DNA of 64,000 bases, from NCBI RefSeq assembly GCF_020176955.2, contig NZ_JAIUCZ020000005.1:496001-560000 (forward strand), given 5' to 3'. The notes under the pieces are model-generated. The model worked only from the letters and a program-made list of their open reading frames with translations, searched no databases and had not been told where the DNA came from. Shown here piece after piece: positions 9,020 through 20,238 of this stretch. Within the stretch, counting starts at the first letter, position 1. Every line of letters starts with the position of its first letter. Source of the stretch: Nocardia sp. alder85J (GTDB taxonomy: Bacteria; Actinomycetota; Actinomycetes; Mycobacteriales; Mycobacteriaceae). The position numbers were made by a program, and so were the translations under genes.

Positions 9020-9538
9020 ATGGTTCAGTCCGTCGAATTGCTGTTGGACGACACGGCCGACGCCGAGATCCGCCGGCAGTGGCAGTTGCTCGCCGAGGCG
9101 GGGGTGCACAGCCCCGCCGCCGACCATCGGCCGCATGTCACGCTCGGGGTCGCGCGGCAGATCTGGCCGCGCATCGAACATTCGCTCGGCGCTCTGGAGT
9201 TCCGGCCGGTGCCGGTGCGACTGGGCGGACTGCTGGTGTTCGGGGCGCGCAATCCCATTCTGGTCCGGCTGGTGGTGCCCACCGAGGCGCTGCTGGCGTT
9301 GCATCAGCGGGTGTTCGCGGTGCTCGCACCGTGTCCGGGGGTGCCGGCGAATGTCCGGCCGGATGCCTGGACCCCGCACATCACGCTGGCCCGGCGGCTG
9401 AAACCGCACCAGGTCGGCGAAGCAGTACACGCCGTAGCCGCCGACCGCGATTTCCCGGCAACATTTGTGGGTATTCGGCGGTGGGACGGCGATCAACGCC
9501 GGGACTGGCCGATCGCCGGCCCGGACGACGGGCGATAG
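9020..9538 (+). CDS. 2'-5' RNA ligase family protein (2H phosphoesterase)
   Basis: A 172-residue protein with the two H-x-T/S-type motifs of the 2H superfamily: RPHVTLGVAR near residue 42 and TPHITLARRL near residue 125. These form the paired-histidine active site that acts on 2'-5' or cyclic phosphodiester bonds. The start ATG 9020 fits the usual MVQSVELLLDD beginning; the frame is open 17 codons further up. Its physiological substrate is unknown. It is divergent from the dehydrogenase gene. Confidence 0.82.
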   Translation: MVQSVELLLDDTADAEIRRQWQLLAEAGVHSPAADHRPHVTLGVARQIWPRIEHSLGALEFRPVPVRLGGLLVFGARNPILVRLVVPTEALLALHQRVFAVLAPCPGVPANVRPDAWTPHITLARRLKPHQVGEAVHAVAADRDFPATFVGIRRWDGDQRRDWPIAGPDDGR

Positions 9539-9614
9539 CCGTCACGTACCGGTCCGGAAGATAACCGGGCCGCGCGGCGTTGCATCCGTCAGCTCACCGA
9601 CACGAGAGGATCTC

Positions 9615-10013
9615 ATGGCCACCCAGACGCTGACCGCGCAGAATTTCGACGACGTCGTCCAGACGAACGATGTCGTACTCGTCGATTTCTGGGCCTCGTG
9701 GTGCGGCCCGTGCCGCGCCTTCGCGCCGACCTACGAGGCGTCGTCAGACAAGCACACCGACGTCATCCACGGCAAGGTCGACACCGAGGCCGAGCAGGAA
9801 CTCGCCGGCGCGGCCAATATTCGGTCGATCCCGACGATCATGGCCTTCCGGCAGGGCGTGCTGGTCTTCGCGCAGCCGGGTGCGCTGCCGCCGGCCGCGC
9901 TCGAGGATCTGGTCACCCAGGTGAAGGCCCTCGATATGGACGAGGTGCGCAAGCAGCTGGCCGAGCAGGCCGCCGCACCGGCCACCGAGCAGCGCGCCCG
10001 CGCCGCCGAATAG
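9615..10013 (+). CDS. Thioredoxin family protein
   Basis: A 132-residue thioredoxin fold. VVLVDFWASWCGPCRAF carries the canonical WCGPC redox site, followed by NIRSIPTIMAFRQG with the cis-proline. The C-terminus extends about 20 residues past the usual thioredoxin end with an Ala/Glu/Arg-rich helix (EQAAAPATEQRARAAE). GAGAGGAT precedes the ATG. A terminator hairpin follows at 10046. It probably serves as a general or stress thioredoxin; no thioredoxin reductase gene is adjacent. Confidence 0.93.
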   Translation: MATQTLTAQNFDDVVQTNDVVLVDFWASWCGPCRAFAPTYEASSDKHTDVIHGKVDTEAEQELAGAANIRSIPTIMAFRQGVLVFAQPGALPPAALEDLVTQVKALDMDEVRKQLAEQAAAPATEQRARAAE

Positions 10014-10045
10014 TCCACCGGCCTCTCCGCGGACGAAGCACCAAG

Positions 10046-10075
10046 CGCCGCATCGGATTTCGATCCGATGCGGCG
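10046..10075. terminator. Hairpin terminator between convergent genes
   Basis: Perfect 13-bp arms (cgccgcatcggat / atccgatgcggcg) close a four-base loop (ttcg). The hairpin lies 32 bp after the thioredoxin stop and before the end of the convergent LeuA-domain gene, so it can serve both strands. The T tract is weak (ttgtc). Confidence 0.85.
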
Positions 10076-10114
10076 TTGTCGTGTACGAACGTCGCCGGGT
10101 GTGGACGCCGGTGT

Positions 10115-10549
10115 TCAGCCGAGGTGGCTGAGGCCCGCGATCATCGCGCGCACGGTGGATTCGGCGGCGTCGTCGGCGATGGCGGCGCCCCAGCGACGGT
10201 GGCCGTTGCATTCGCACTGGACGAAGGTCGCGGTGCCGTCGCCGGTGGGACGCTGGTGGAATTGCAGGATCTCGACCGGGTAGCCCTCGTCGTAGAGGGC
10301 CGAGGTCAGCGCCGCCACCGGGCTGCCCGCCGACACCACGGTCCGGAGGCGGCCTCCGAACTCGAGGGTGGCGGTGTACCCGCTGGGCAGTTCCTGCTGA
10401 CCGGTGGCCGCCCAGTCGCCGAGCTTCACCGGGCCGGAATGGTCGCAGTACCGGTCGTAGAACTCGGCGGGGGTCAGCCCCGCGCACTCGGTCCGCAGGC
10501 TCTTGGGCGCGGCGGCGATGAAGGCGTGTGCATCAATGGTGATCGTCAT
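10115..10549 (-). CDS. Stand-alone LeuA regulatory (LeuA_dimer) domain protein
   Basis: A 144-residue protein resembling only the C-terminal allosteric domain of 2-isopropylmalate/homocitrate synthases: SGYTATLEFGGRLRTVVSAGSPVAALTSALYDEGYPVEILQFHQ, then ATFVQCECNGHRRWGAAIADDAAESTVRAM. The catalytic TIM barrel is absent. Such free-standing domains could bind leucine-like ligands or pair with a full-length LeuA encoded elsewhere. The start ATG 10549 begins MTITIDAHAF. The next plus-strand gene is divergent and distant. Confidence 0.72.
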   Translation of the reverse strand: MTITIDAHAFIAAAPKSLRTECAGLTPAEFYDRYCDHSGPVKLGDWAATGQQELPSGYTATLEFGGRLRTVVSAGSPVAALTSALYDEGYPVEILQFHQRPTGDGTATFVQCECNGHRRWGAAIADDAAESTVRAMIAGLSHLG

Positions 10550-11114
10550 GGTTGACTAGGTCTTCCCTGGGGCTTTGTCGTGTCTGATGACAGAGGGAAC
10601 CAGCGCAAAGCAAAAGTTCTGTGCGGCCCGCAGCGGGGGGCCGGTCCGAATCAGACCCCGCTGCGGCGGAGAACTACGAGAAGTCGACCGGCAGCCGTCA
10701 TCGCGGTGAGCGGAAGAAGCACCAGCCGGTCGCGGTCGGCGACATTCGGCGTGGCGCTACGGCTGGCAGCGGGGTTCGGCACGGGATCGAGAATATGGAC
10801 TTACACCTCCGATGGCAACCATAAAGACACGGAACCGATGAGTAACTTCGGCACACACCTTCGTGAACGCCCGACCAACGCTCGATGACCGGTCCAGCAA
10901 CCGCACCTGGACAGATCTCATTGCAGGTGGAAGCAGTAACGATCCCGATGGCAAATTTCCGGAAAACCACCTCGGCGGGCCCGTCCGTGCCACTCTCGCG
11001 GTAGCCGCAACTCCCGAGAACATCCGATGATCCGGGTCCGCGGCGTCGGTGGCGACCCCGCCGCGACCCACTCACCCGACCTCATTGACCACCCGCCGGA
11101 CGACGGAGACCGCG
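10550..11114. other. 565-bp gap without a convincing gene
   Basis: This is the divergent gap between the LeuA-domain gene and the Cys-rich protein. It is less GC-rich than its surroundings. Open frames here (for example 10698-11075 minus) are Cys/Arg/Ser rich, lack ribosome sites and match no pattern I recognise. It probably holds the two promoters, and may be the scar of a lost gene. Confidence 0.5.
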
Positions 11115-11447
11115 ATGACCGACCTGACGATCCAGAACGCGATCAATCATCTGCTGGGTTGCCACCGCCGGTGCGAGCACCAGATCACCGAATCGCTCGG
11201 ACGCGGCGGCGAGCACGCCACCGCCCGGCACATCCAGACCCTGCGCGACTGCTCCGACCTGTGCCGGCTGGCCGGGGACCTGCTCGACCGCAATTCCGAG
11301 TGGGACGGCCGGGTCTGCGAACTCACCGCCCGGGTCTGCACCGACACCGCCGAACGCTGCGACCGCCTGGGCGAGACCGCCTGCGCCTCGGTGTGCCGGG
11401 CCGCCGCCGAGGCGTGCACCGCGTTCGTATCGACACCTGTCGTCTGA
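11115..11447 (+). CDS. Cys-rich four-helix copper-storage-like protein (DUF326/Csp type)
   Basis: A 110-residue all-helical protein with about ten cysteines in i/i+3/i+4 patterns along amphipathic helices (LLGCHRRCEHQI, LRDCSDLCRL, VCELTARVCTDTAERC, ACASVCRAAAEAC), the mark of the DUF326 family that includes cytosolic copper-storage proteins binding many Cu(I) ions inside a four-helix bundle. No signal peptide is visible, so it is probably cytosolic (Csp3-like). The start ATG 11115 lies 7 bp after cggaga. Copper binding is a family inference. Confidence 0.75.
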   Translation: MTDLTIQNAINHLLGCHRRCEHQITESLGRGGEHATARHIQTLRDCSDLCRLAGDLLDRNSEWDGRVCELTARVCTDTAERCDRLGETACASVCRAAAEACTAFVSTPVV

Positions 11448-11626
11448 GCGGGCAGCGCGAACCGGGCCGCGCGACGTGCGGCAGTGGCCGGACCCGCTGG
11501 CAGGCAGCAGCGTACGAGCCGGCGCAGCGAACAGCAGCGGCCGGGCCCACGCGACGTGCACTGTCCTGAGCCCACAGGCGACGCCGTTGCAGGACCACGT
11601 ACGGACGTCGCCGGACCGGGGACCGC

Positions 11627-14368
11627 TCAGTGTGCCGCGGCGTCCCAGCTGCGGCCCACGCCGACCGAGACCTCGAGCGGTACCGAGAGTTCGATGGCGC
11701 TCGACATGTGGTCGCGGGCAAGGGTTTCCAGGGCCTCGCGCTCGCCCGGAGCGACCTCGAAGACGAGCTCGTCGTGGATCTGCAACAGCATCCGCGAGCG
11801 CAGCCCGGCGGCGTGGACGGCCTGCTGCACGTTGATCATCGCGACCTTGATGATGTCGGCGGCGGTGCCCTGGATGGGGGCGTTGAGCGCCATCCGCTCG
11901 GCGCCCTCGCGGCGCTGCCGATTGCTGGAGTCCAGATCGGGCAGGTAGCGGCGGCGGCCGAACAAGGTTTCGGTGTAGCCGACCTTGCGGGCCTGGTCGA
12001 CCGCGTCGTTCAGATAGTCGCGGATCGCGCCGAAGCGGGTGAAGTAGACCTCCATCTGCGCCTTCGCCTCCTCCGCGCTGATCTTCAGCTGCTGCGACAG
12101 GCCGTAGGCGGACAGACCGTAGGCCAGGCCGTACGACATGGCCTTGATGCGGCGGCGCAGTTCCGGGGTGACCTCGCCGATCGGGATGTCGAACGCCTTG
12201 GACGCGACGAAACTGTGCAGATCCTCACCGGAGTTGAACGCCTCGATCAGCCCCTCGTCCTTGGACAGGTGGGCCATGATCCGCATCTCGATCTGGCTGT
12301 AGTCGGCCGTCATCAGCGATTCGAAACCTGGGCCGACCACGAAGGTGTCGCGGATGCGGCGGCCGGTGTCGGTGCGGATCGGGATGTTCTGCAAATTCGG
12401 CTCGGTGGACGACAGCCGGCCGGTGGCGGCGACGGTCTGGTTGAACGTGGTGTGGATGCGGCCGTCGTCGGCGACCGACTTGAGCAGGCCGTCGACGGTC
12501 ACCTTCAGCCGGGTGGCGTCGCGGTGGGCGAGCAGATGTTCCAGGAAGGGGTGCTGGGTCTTCTCGAACAGCGACTCCAGCGCATCGGCATCGGTGGTGT
12601 AGCCGGTCTTGGTGCGCTTGGTCTTCGGCATGTCGAGTTCGTCGAACAGCACCACCTGCAACTGTTTCGGCGAGCCGAGGTTGATCTGCTTGCCGATGAC
12701 CCCGTACGCGGCGTCGGCGGCCTCGGCCACCTTGTCGGCGAACTCCTGCTGCAACTCCTCCAGCTGCGCCACGTCGACGGCGATGCCCGCCTCCTCCAGC
12801 TCGGCCAGCACGCCGAGCAGCGGCAGCTCCATATCGGTGAGCAGACCGGTGGATTCGATGCCGTGCAGTTCGGCGTCGAAGGCGTCGGCGAGGTCGGCGA
12901 CCGCGCGGGCGCGCAGGATCTCCGCCTGCGCGAGTTCGGCATCGACCTGTTCGGCGTCGTCGAGCAGCGACAACTGCGCCTCCTCGCCGTCCTCCACCCG
13001 CAGTTCGCGGGACAGGTAGCGCAGCGACAGATCGTCCAGATTGAAGCTGCGCTGCCCCGGCCGGACCAGGTACGCGGCCAGCGCGGTGTCGCTGGACAGG
13101 CCGCCCAGGGTCCAGCCGCGGCCGCGCAGCGCGTGCGTCGCGGATTTGGCCTCGTGCACCGCCTTCGGGGTGTGCGGGTCGGCCAGCCAGGCGCCGAGGG
13201 CCCGCTCGTCCTCGGGGGTGAGCGCGACCGCGTCGAAGTAACCACCCTCGCCGTCGGCGGCGGAGATCGCGACGGCCGTCACGTCACCGTGCGCGGGGGT
13301 GCCCGTACCGGCCACCGAAACACCGTGGCGGACACCCGCTTTCGCGTGGTCGGCCAGCCAGTCGGCGGCGGCGCCGGGCTCGATCGCACCGCCGGAGATC
13401 TCGAAACCGGCCTCGGCCTCCGGTTCCGGCGGGGCCAGCGTCTCGAACAGCCGGTCGCGCAGCACCCGGAACTCCAGATCGTCGAACAGGCGGTGGATCT
13501 TGTCGCGATCCCACGGCTGCTGGGCGAGCTGGTCGGGGGTGTAGGGCAGCGGCACGTCCTTCACCATCTCGGTGAGCTGCCGATTGAGCATCACGCTGGA
13601 CAGATTCGCGCGCAGCGCGTCGCCGACCTTGCCCTTCACCGTGTCGACCCGGTCGACCAGCGCGTTCAGATCGCCGTACTCGCGGATCCATTTCGCGGCC
13701 GTCTTCTCCCCCACGCCCGGGATGCCGGGCAGGTTGTCGCTCGGGTCGCCGCGCAGCGCCGCGAAATCGGGATACTGCGCCGGGGTCAGCCCGTACTTCT
13801 CCGCCACCGCCGCCGGGGTGAACCGGGTGAGATCCGAGACGCCCTTGCGCGGATAGAGCACGGTGACATCGTCGTTGACCAGTTGCAGCGAATCGCGGTC
13901 GCCGGTGACGATCAGCACCCGATATCCTTGCGGCACAGCCTGTGTGGTGAGGGTGGCGAGCACATCGTCGGCCTCGTAGCCGTCGATCGCCAGCGTCGGG
14001 ATGCCCAGCGCCGCGAGTACCTCCTGGGTGATCTCCACCTGACCGCGGAACTCGTCGGGCGTCTGGCTGCGGTTGGCCTTGTACTCCGGATACGCCTCGG
14101 TGCGGAAGGTCTTGCGGCTGACGTCGAACGCGGCGGCCACATGACTGGGCTTCTCGTCGCGCAGCAGGTTGATCAGCATCGCGGTGAACCCGTACACCGC
14201 ATTCGTCGTCTGCCCGGTGACGGTCTTGAAATTCTCGGCGGGCAGCGCGAAGAACGCGCGATAGGCCAGCGAATGCCCGTCCAGCAGCAGCAACGTCGGC
14301 CGCTCACCGGCCGGCTGCGAGGTGGCGGTGGACGTGCTCTGGCGCTGATCGGTGGTGGTGGGGGTCAC
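11627..14368 (-). CDS. polA: DNA polymerase I
   Basis: A 913-residue family A polymerase from the GTG at 14368. The N-terminal 5' nuclease (LLLLDGHSLAYRAFFALP, GYEADDVLATL, GDRDSLQLV) is followed by a 3'-5' exonuclease-like domain and the polymerase domain with motif A DYSQIEMRIMAH, motif B RRIKAMSYGLAYGLS and motif C QIHDELVFEV. The exonuclease domain lacks the canonical DxE metal site (sequence reads VAGTGTPAHG), so proofreading is probably absent, as in mycobacterial PolA. It acts in gap filling, primer removal and excision repair. Confidence 0.96.
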   Translation of the reverse strand: MTPTTTDQRQSTSTATSQPAGERPTLLLLDGHSLAYRAFFALPAENFKTVTGQTTNAVYGFTAMLINLLRDEKPSHVAAAFDVSRKTFRTEAYPEYKANRSQTPDEFRGQVEITQEVLAALGIPTLAIDGYEADDVLATLTTQAVPQGYRVLIVTGDRDSLQLVNDDVTVLYPRKGVSDLTRFTPAAVAEKYGLTPAQYPDFAALRGDPSDNLPGIPGVGEKTAAKWIREYGDLNALVDRVDTVKGKVGDALRANLSSVMLNRQLTEMVKDVPLPYTPDQLAQQPWDRDKIHRLFDDLEFRVLRDRLFETLAPPEPEAEAGFEISGGAIEPGAAADWLADHAKAGVRHGVSVAGTGTPAHGDVTAVAISAADGEGGYFDAVALTPEDERALGAWLADPHTPKAVHEAKSATHALRGRGWTLGGLSSDTALAAYLVRPGQRSFNLDDLSLRYLSRELRVEDGEEAQLSLLDDAEQVDAELAQAEILRARAVADLADAFDAELHGIESTGLLTDMELPLLGVLAELEEAGIAVDVAQLEELQQEFADKVAEAADAAYGVIGKQINLGSPKQLQVVLFDELDMPKTKRTKTGYTTDADALESLFEKTQHPFLEHLLAHRDATRLKVTVDGLLKSVADDGRIHTTFNQTVAATGRLSSTEPNLQNIPIRTDTGRRIRDTFVVGPGFESLMTADYSQIEMRIMAHLSKDEGLIEAFNSGEDLHSFVASKAFDIPIGEVTPELRRRIKAMSYGLAYGLSAYGLSQQLKISAEEAKAQMEVYFTRFGAIRDYLNDAVDQARKVGYTETLFGRRRYLPDLDSSNRQRREGAERMALNAPIQGTAADIIKVAMINVQQAVHAAGLRSRMLLQIHDELVFEVAPGEREALETLARDHMSSAIELSVPLEVSVGVGRSWDAAAH

Positions 14369-14446
14369 CCGACAGAGTCTAGGGACACCCACCGACACCG
14401 TCCCGCCAGCCCGCCCCGAGCCGGGGCACCGATCAGCCCACGCCGG

Positions 14447-16233
<1,787 letters not shown>

Positions 16234-16237
<4 letters not shown>

Positions 16238-17655
16238 CGCCCCGCTCCTGCCAGTTCCGGTTCGGCCGGATGCCGGACCGCCTGATACACCTGCCGGCCG
16301 TAGGTGAGCAGTTTCTGCCGCACCGGGAACAGGCCCTGCGGCCGCAGGATCATCATGACCACCAGTGCCACACCGAAATACAGATATTTGAGGTCACCGA
16401 GGTTCTGCGCGCCGCCGGGGCGGAACAGCAGCACGCTGCCCAGCAGCAGGGCGGCCATGATGCCGGTGAAGATGATCACGGTGATCACCGCACGCCGGAC
16501 CCACACCGGCAACCGGTCGCCGAACCGGCGCCGCACCAGCAGCAGCGCGACGAACGCCACGACGTCCACCGCCAGCAGCACGTAACCGGTGGTCTGGTCG
16601 GACACCAGGTGCATCGAGGTCAGCCGGGCCGGCAGATAGGCGATGACGAACGCGCCGACCAGCACACCCAGCTTGTTGCCCTGGCCGCCGATGACGACCG
16701 CGCACAGGAACAGCATGGAGTTGACGACGTTGAACTGGGTCGGGTTCACGAACTGCACCTGACCGGCGTACATCGCTCCGGAGACGCCGCCGACCGCGGC
16801 CCCGATGGTGAACGCCCACAGCTTGTACTTGAAGGTCGGCACGCCCATGATCTCGGCGGCGTCCTCGTCCTCCCGGATCGCCACCCAGGCGCGGCCGACG
16901 CGGCTGCGCTCCAGATTCCCGACGATCAGCAGCATCACCACGATCAGCACCATGCCCAGCCAGTACCAGTAGGTGCCGTAGCCCGCGCGATCCAGCGGAT
17001 TGAGACTCGACGGGTCGCCCACGTTGCCGGCCGAGAACACACCGTCCGGCTTCTTCGCCGACTCGCCGACGTGCGGATAGGCGACCTCGGACAGGCCCAG
17101 GCTGCCGTTGGTGATGTCGTCGAGGTTGTCGGCCAGCAGCCGGACGATCTCACCGAAACCGAGCGTCACGATCGCCAGGTAGTCGCCGCGCAGGCGCAGC
17201 GTCGGCGAGCCGAGGATCAGCCCCGACAGCGCGGTCACCAGCGCGGCCAACGGCAGGCACGCCAGCCAGGCCCACTTGGTGTCCAGCCAGCCGCCGTGGG
17301 TCTGGTTCCAGGGACTGTTCTTACTGGTCAGCAGCGAGACCGTGTACGCGCCGACGGCGTAGAAGCCGACGTAGCCGAGGTCGAGCAGGCCCGCCTGCCC
17401 GACCACCACGTTGAGGCCGATGGCGACCAGGCAGTACATCGCCACCTGCGCCATCACCAGGCCGAAGTTGTAGGCCGGGGTGTCCATCCCCGGCGGCGGA
17501 TACAGCGGCAGCAGCGCCAGCAGGATCAGCACCGGGACGCCCACGCCCCACTGTGCGGGCCGGCCGAGGCCACCCCACCAGGTGCGCAGCGTGTCCCCGA
17601 GGCCCTGCCCCGCGGGCCGCTCCGGGACGACCGGCAATATCTGGGTGTCGCTCAT
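16234..17655 (-). CDS. livM: Branched-chain amino-acid ABC transporter permease LivM
   Basis: A 473-residue membrane protein with about ten hydrophobic segments. It carries the LivM-type core GLNVVVGQAGLLDLGYVGFYAVGAY, LRLRGDYLAIVTLGFGEIVRLL and the conserved cytoplasmic loop SRVGRAWVAIREDEDAAEIMGV, which contacts the ATPase. The N-terminus is about 60 residues longer than in enteric LivM and the C-terminus adds two further hydrophobic segments. It overlaps livH upstream and the fused ATPase gene downstream by four bases each. Confidence 0.93.
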
Positions 17656-18689
17656 GCCCGCGCCCTTCCGAGGCTCTCCCCGAGAATGCCGGTGGGCCGC
17701 ACCATGAGTACCAGCACCAGCACCAGGAACGCGACCACGTCACGCCACTGGGTTCCGAACAGGATCTGCCCGTACTGCTCGACCACGCCGAGGATCAGCC
17801 CGCCGAGCAGCGCGCCGCGCAGGTTGCCGATGCCGCCGAGCACCGCGGCGCTGAAAGCCTTGATACCCAGGATGAATCCGCCGGAGTAGATGATGCCGTT
17901 GGGGATCTTCACCGTGTACAGCAGCGCGGCGGCGCCGGCGAGCACGCCGCCGATGAAGAAGGTCAGCACGATCACCCGCTCCCGGGAGACGCCCATCAGG
18001 GTCGCGGTGTCCGGGTCCTGGGCGACCGCGCGGATGGCCCGGCCGAACCGGGTGCGGTTGATCACCATCTCGGTGCTCAGCGCGAGCGCGACGGCCGCCA
18101 CCACGATCAGGATGGTGATGTTGGTGATGTCGGCCCCGAAGAAGCCGAACTGCTTGGTCGGCTGCATCAGGATGATCGGCTGCTGCGCGTTCGGACCACC
18201 CAGGGACGGAACGAGTTTCGGCAGCATGAAGTGCACGAACTCCTGCAACACGAAGGACATGCCGATCGCGGTGATGAGGAAGCTCAGCGGCCGCGCACCG
18301 CGCTTGCGCAGCGGCCGGTACGCCACCCGTTCCAGTCCGACGGCCACGCCACCGGAGACCAGCATGCCGACGATCATCGCCAGCAGCAGGTAGACACAGG
18401 TCAGCACCACGCCCTGGGAGTAGGCGTCCGGCGCCGCGGCGAAACCGAAGATCATCAACCCGACCAGCTGCCCGAACATCCCGAGCATGAACACCTCGGA
18501 ATGGGCGAAGTTGATCAGCCGCAGCACGCCGTAGACCAGGGTGTACCCCACCGCCACGAGCGCGTAGATGGATCCGTAGGCCACTCCGTCGACGGTCAGC
18601 CGCCAGAAGTTGTCGAACACGGCCTGATAGTCGAAGCCGATCGAGGCGCCGACGAGGTGTACCGAGTCGGCCCAAGTTGTTGTCGTCAT
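17652..18689 (-). CDS. livH: Branched-chain amino-acid ABC transporter permease LivH
   Basis: A 345-residue permease with about eight membrane segments. LivH signatures are YGSIYALVAVGYTLVYGVLRLINFAHSEVFMLG, FGRAIRAVAQDPDTATLMGV (ATPase-contact loop) and IGNLRGALLGGLILGVVEQY. It pairs with LivM to form the pore. The stop codon overlaps the livM start (ATGA). A strong hairpin separates it from livK upstream. Confidence 0.93.
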   Translation of the reverse strand: MTTTTWADSVHLVGASIGFDYQAVFDNFWRLTVDGVAYGSIYALVAVGYTLVYGVLRLINFAHSEVFMLGMFGQLVGLMIFGFAAAPDAYSQGVVLTCVYLLLAMIVGMLVSGGVAVGLERVAYRPLRKRGARPLSFLITAIGMSFVLQEFVHFMLPKLVPSLGGPNAQQPIILMQPTKQFGFFGADITNITILIVVAAVALALSTEMVINRTRFGRAIRAVAQDPDTATLMGVSRERVIVLTFFIGGVLAGAAALLYTVKIPNGIIYSGGFILGIKAFSAAVLGGIGNLRGALLGGLILGVVEQYGQILFGTQWRDVVAFLVLVLVLMVRPTGILGESLGRARA

Positions 18690-18727
18690 ACGTGTTTCGC
18701 CCTCATCAGTGGTGCAGCCACGAAAAC

Positions 18728-18765
18728 AGCACGTGCGGGGACGGGCGAGCCGCCCCGCACGTGCT
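18728..18765 (-). terminator. Hairpin between livK and livH (intra-operon attenuator)
   Basis: Perfect 13-bp arms (agcacgtgcgggg / ccccgcacgtgct) around a 12-base loop lie in the 94-bp gap after livK. No T tract follows on the minus strand. A partial terminator or mRNA-stabilising hairpin here would give more binding protein than membrane components, a common design in ABC operons. That role is inferred. Confidence 0.75.
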
Positions 18766-18783
18766 GCGACCGGCGTTCGGCGG

Positions 18784-20031
18784 TTACTTGACCGTGTAGA
18801 TCCAGATCAGCGCGCTGGACAGCTCACCGTTGGCATTCCACTTGTAATGGCGGCCCAGACCGTCGCCCTCGTAGTTCTTCACGTAGTCGAGCAGGTCGGG
18901 ACGGGTCAGCTTGCCCGCGTCGATGCCCTTGGCGAGGATCGTGGCGATGTCGTACGCCTCCACCGAGTACACGCCCGGGGCCTGGTTGTTGAACGCGGTG
19001 TAGTCCTTGGCGAACTTGTCCGGCGCCGGACCACAGGGGCAGGTCAGGGTCGCGCCCTTGGCGGCGCTACCGGCCTGCTTCACGAACTCCGGATCGTTGA
19101 CGCCGTCGGGGCCGACGAAGACGGCCTTCACGCCACCGGACTTCAGCTGCGCCGCGAACGGCGCGCCCTCGGCGTAGTAGCCGGAGTAGAAGACCGCGTC
19201 CGGATTCGCCGCGGCGATCTTGGTGACGGTCGCGGAGAAGTCCTTGTCACCGGCCTTCACGCTGGCCGCGCAGGCCGGATCGGCCGCGGCGCCCAGGCCC
19301 TCGGTGACGCTCTTGGCCAGGCCGGTGCCGTAGTCGCTGTTGTCCTGGACGACACAGACCTTCTTGTAACCAGCGCTGCCGACCAGGTACTTGGCCACCG
19401 AGGGGCCCTGCACGTCGTCGTTCGCCAGGCCACGGAAGAAGGAGGTCCAGCCGTTCTGGGTGAGCGTGGCGTTGGTGGCCGACGCGGTCACCGAGACCAG
19501 GCCGCCGTCGCTGAGGATCTTGCCCGTCGCCTTGGTCTCACCGGAGAACGCCGGGCCGATCAGGCCGATGACCGACTTGTCGGCGACAATCTGCGGGATC
19601 ACGCCGGTCGCCTTCTGCGGATCGCCCTCGGTGTCGAAGGTCTTCAGCTCGATCTTGCAGCCGGGGTTGGCCTTGTTGTGCTGATCCAGCGCCAGCTTCG
19701 CGCCGTCGGCGATGTTGATGCCGAGGGCGGCGTTGGAACCGGTCAGGGCGCCGGCGAAGGCGAGGGTGGTCCCGGCCGGGCAGGTGGCCTTGCCGGTGTC
19801 GGCCGGGTCGGCGGCCTTCGCGGTATCGGTCGCGGCCACCGGTTTACCGTTCGAGTCGACCTGAGTGACGGGCTGGATGGAGAGGGCACCGGCGCCGCTC
19901 GAGCCGGAGGTCTCCGAACCGCCACTGCTCGTCGTCGTCTTCGAACTGCACCCCGTGAGCACCAGGACGGCAGCCGCACCGAGAGCCAACAAGCCTCGCG
20001 TGGTCCGACCGCGCCATGTCGAGCTAAGCAC
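18784..20031 (-). CDS. livK: Branched-chain amino-acid ABC transporter substrate-binding lipoprotein
   Basis: A 415-residue Periplasmic-binding-protein type I (Leu/Ile/Val) lipoprotein. GTG 20031 follows AGAGGTGA. The signal sequence ends VLVLTGCSS, with Cys about residue 27 as lipidation site, then a Ser/Gly/Thr linker. The body shows LAFAGALTGSNAALGINIADGAKLAL, PQIVADKSVIGLIGPAFSGET and VYSVEAYDIATIL. It is first gene of the liv operon. Ligand preference (Leu/Ile/Val versus other amides) is not decidable from sequence. Confidence 0.92.
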   Translation of the reverse strand: MLSSTWRGRTTRGLLALGAAAVLVLTGCSSKTTTSSGGSETSGSSGAGALSIQPVTQVDSNGKPVAATDTAKAADPADTGKATCPAGTTLAFAGALTGSNAALGINIADGAKLALDQHNKANPGCKIELKTFDTEGDPQKATGVIPQIVADKSVIGLIGPAFSGETKATGKILSDGGLVSVTASATNATLTQNGWTSFFRGLANDDVQGPSVAKYLVGSAGYKKVCVVQDNSDYGTGLAKSVTEGLGAAADPACAASVKAGDKDFSATVTKIAAANPDAVFYSGYYAEGAPFAAQLKSGGVKAVFVGPDGVNDPEFVKQAGSAAKGATLTCPCGPAPDKFAKDYTAFNNQAPGVYSVEAYDIATILAKGIDAGKLTRPDLLDYVKNYEGDGLGRHYKWNANGELSSALIWIYTVK

Positions 20032-20238
20032 GTTTCACCTCTACGTTCTGCGCTCCCCCCGGCTTACCGAGAGGGGGCCGATCACGTCGGCCCAGGCTCA
20101 GAACATAGCGTCGCGACGTTAGCTCTGCATCACAATCGAGTCATCCCTGTGACGTTCGGACTCGATAAACTCCGTGCTGTGTTGCGTCCGCGTAAACCCG
20201 TGGCAATTCGGTTGTGCGCGAATAGCGACGACGTGCCG

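Noticed and set aside
10580..11075. Small genes in the gap before the Cys-rich protein
   Set aside because: Frames on both strands lack ribosome sites and sensible composition; I cannot support any.
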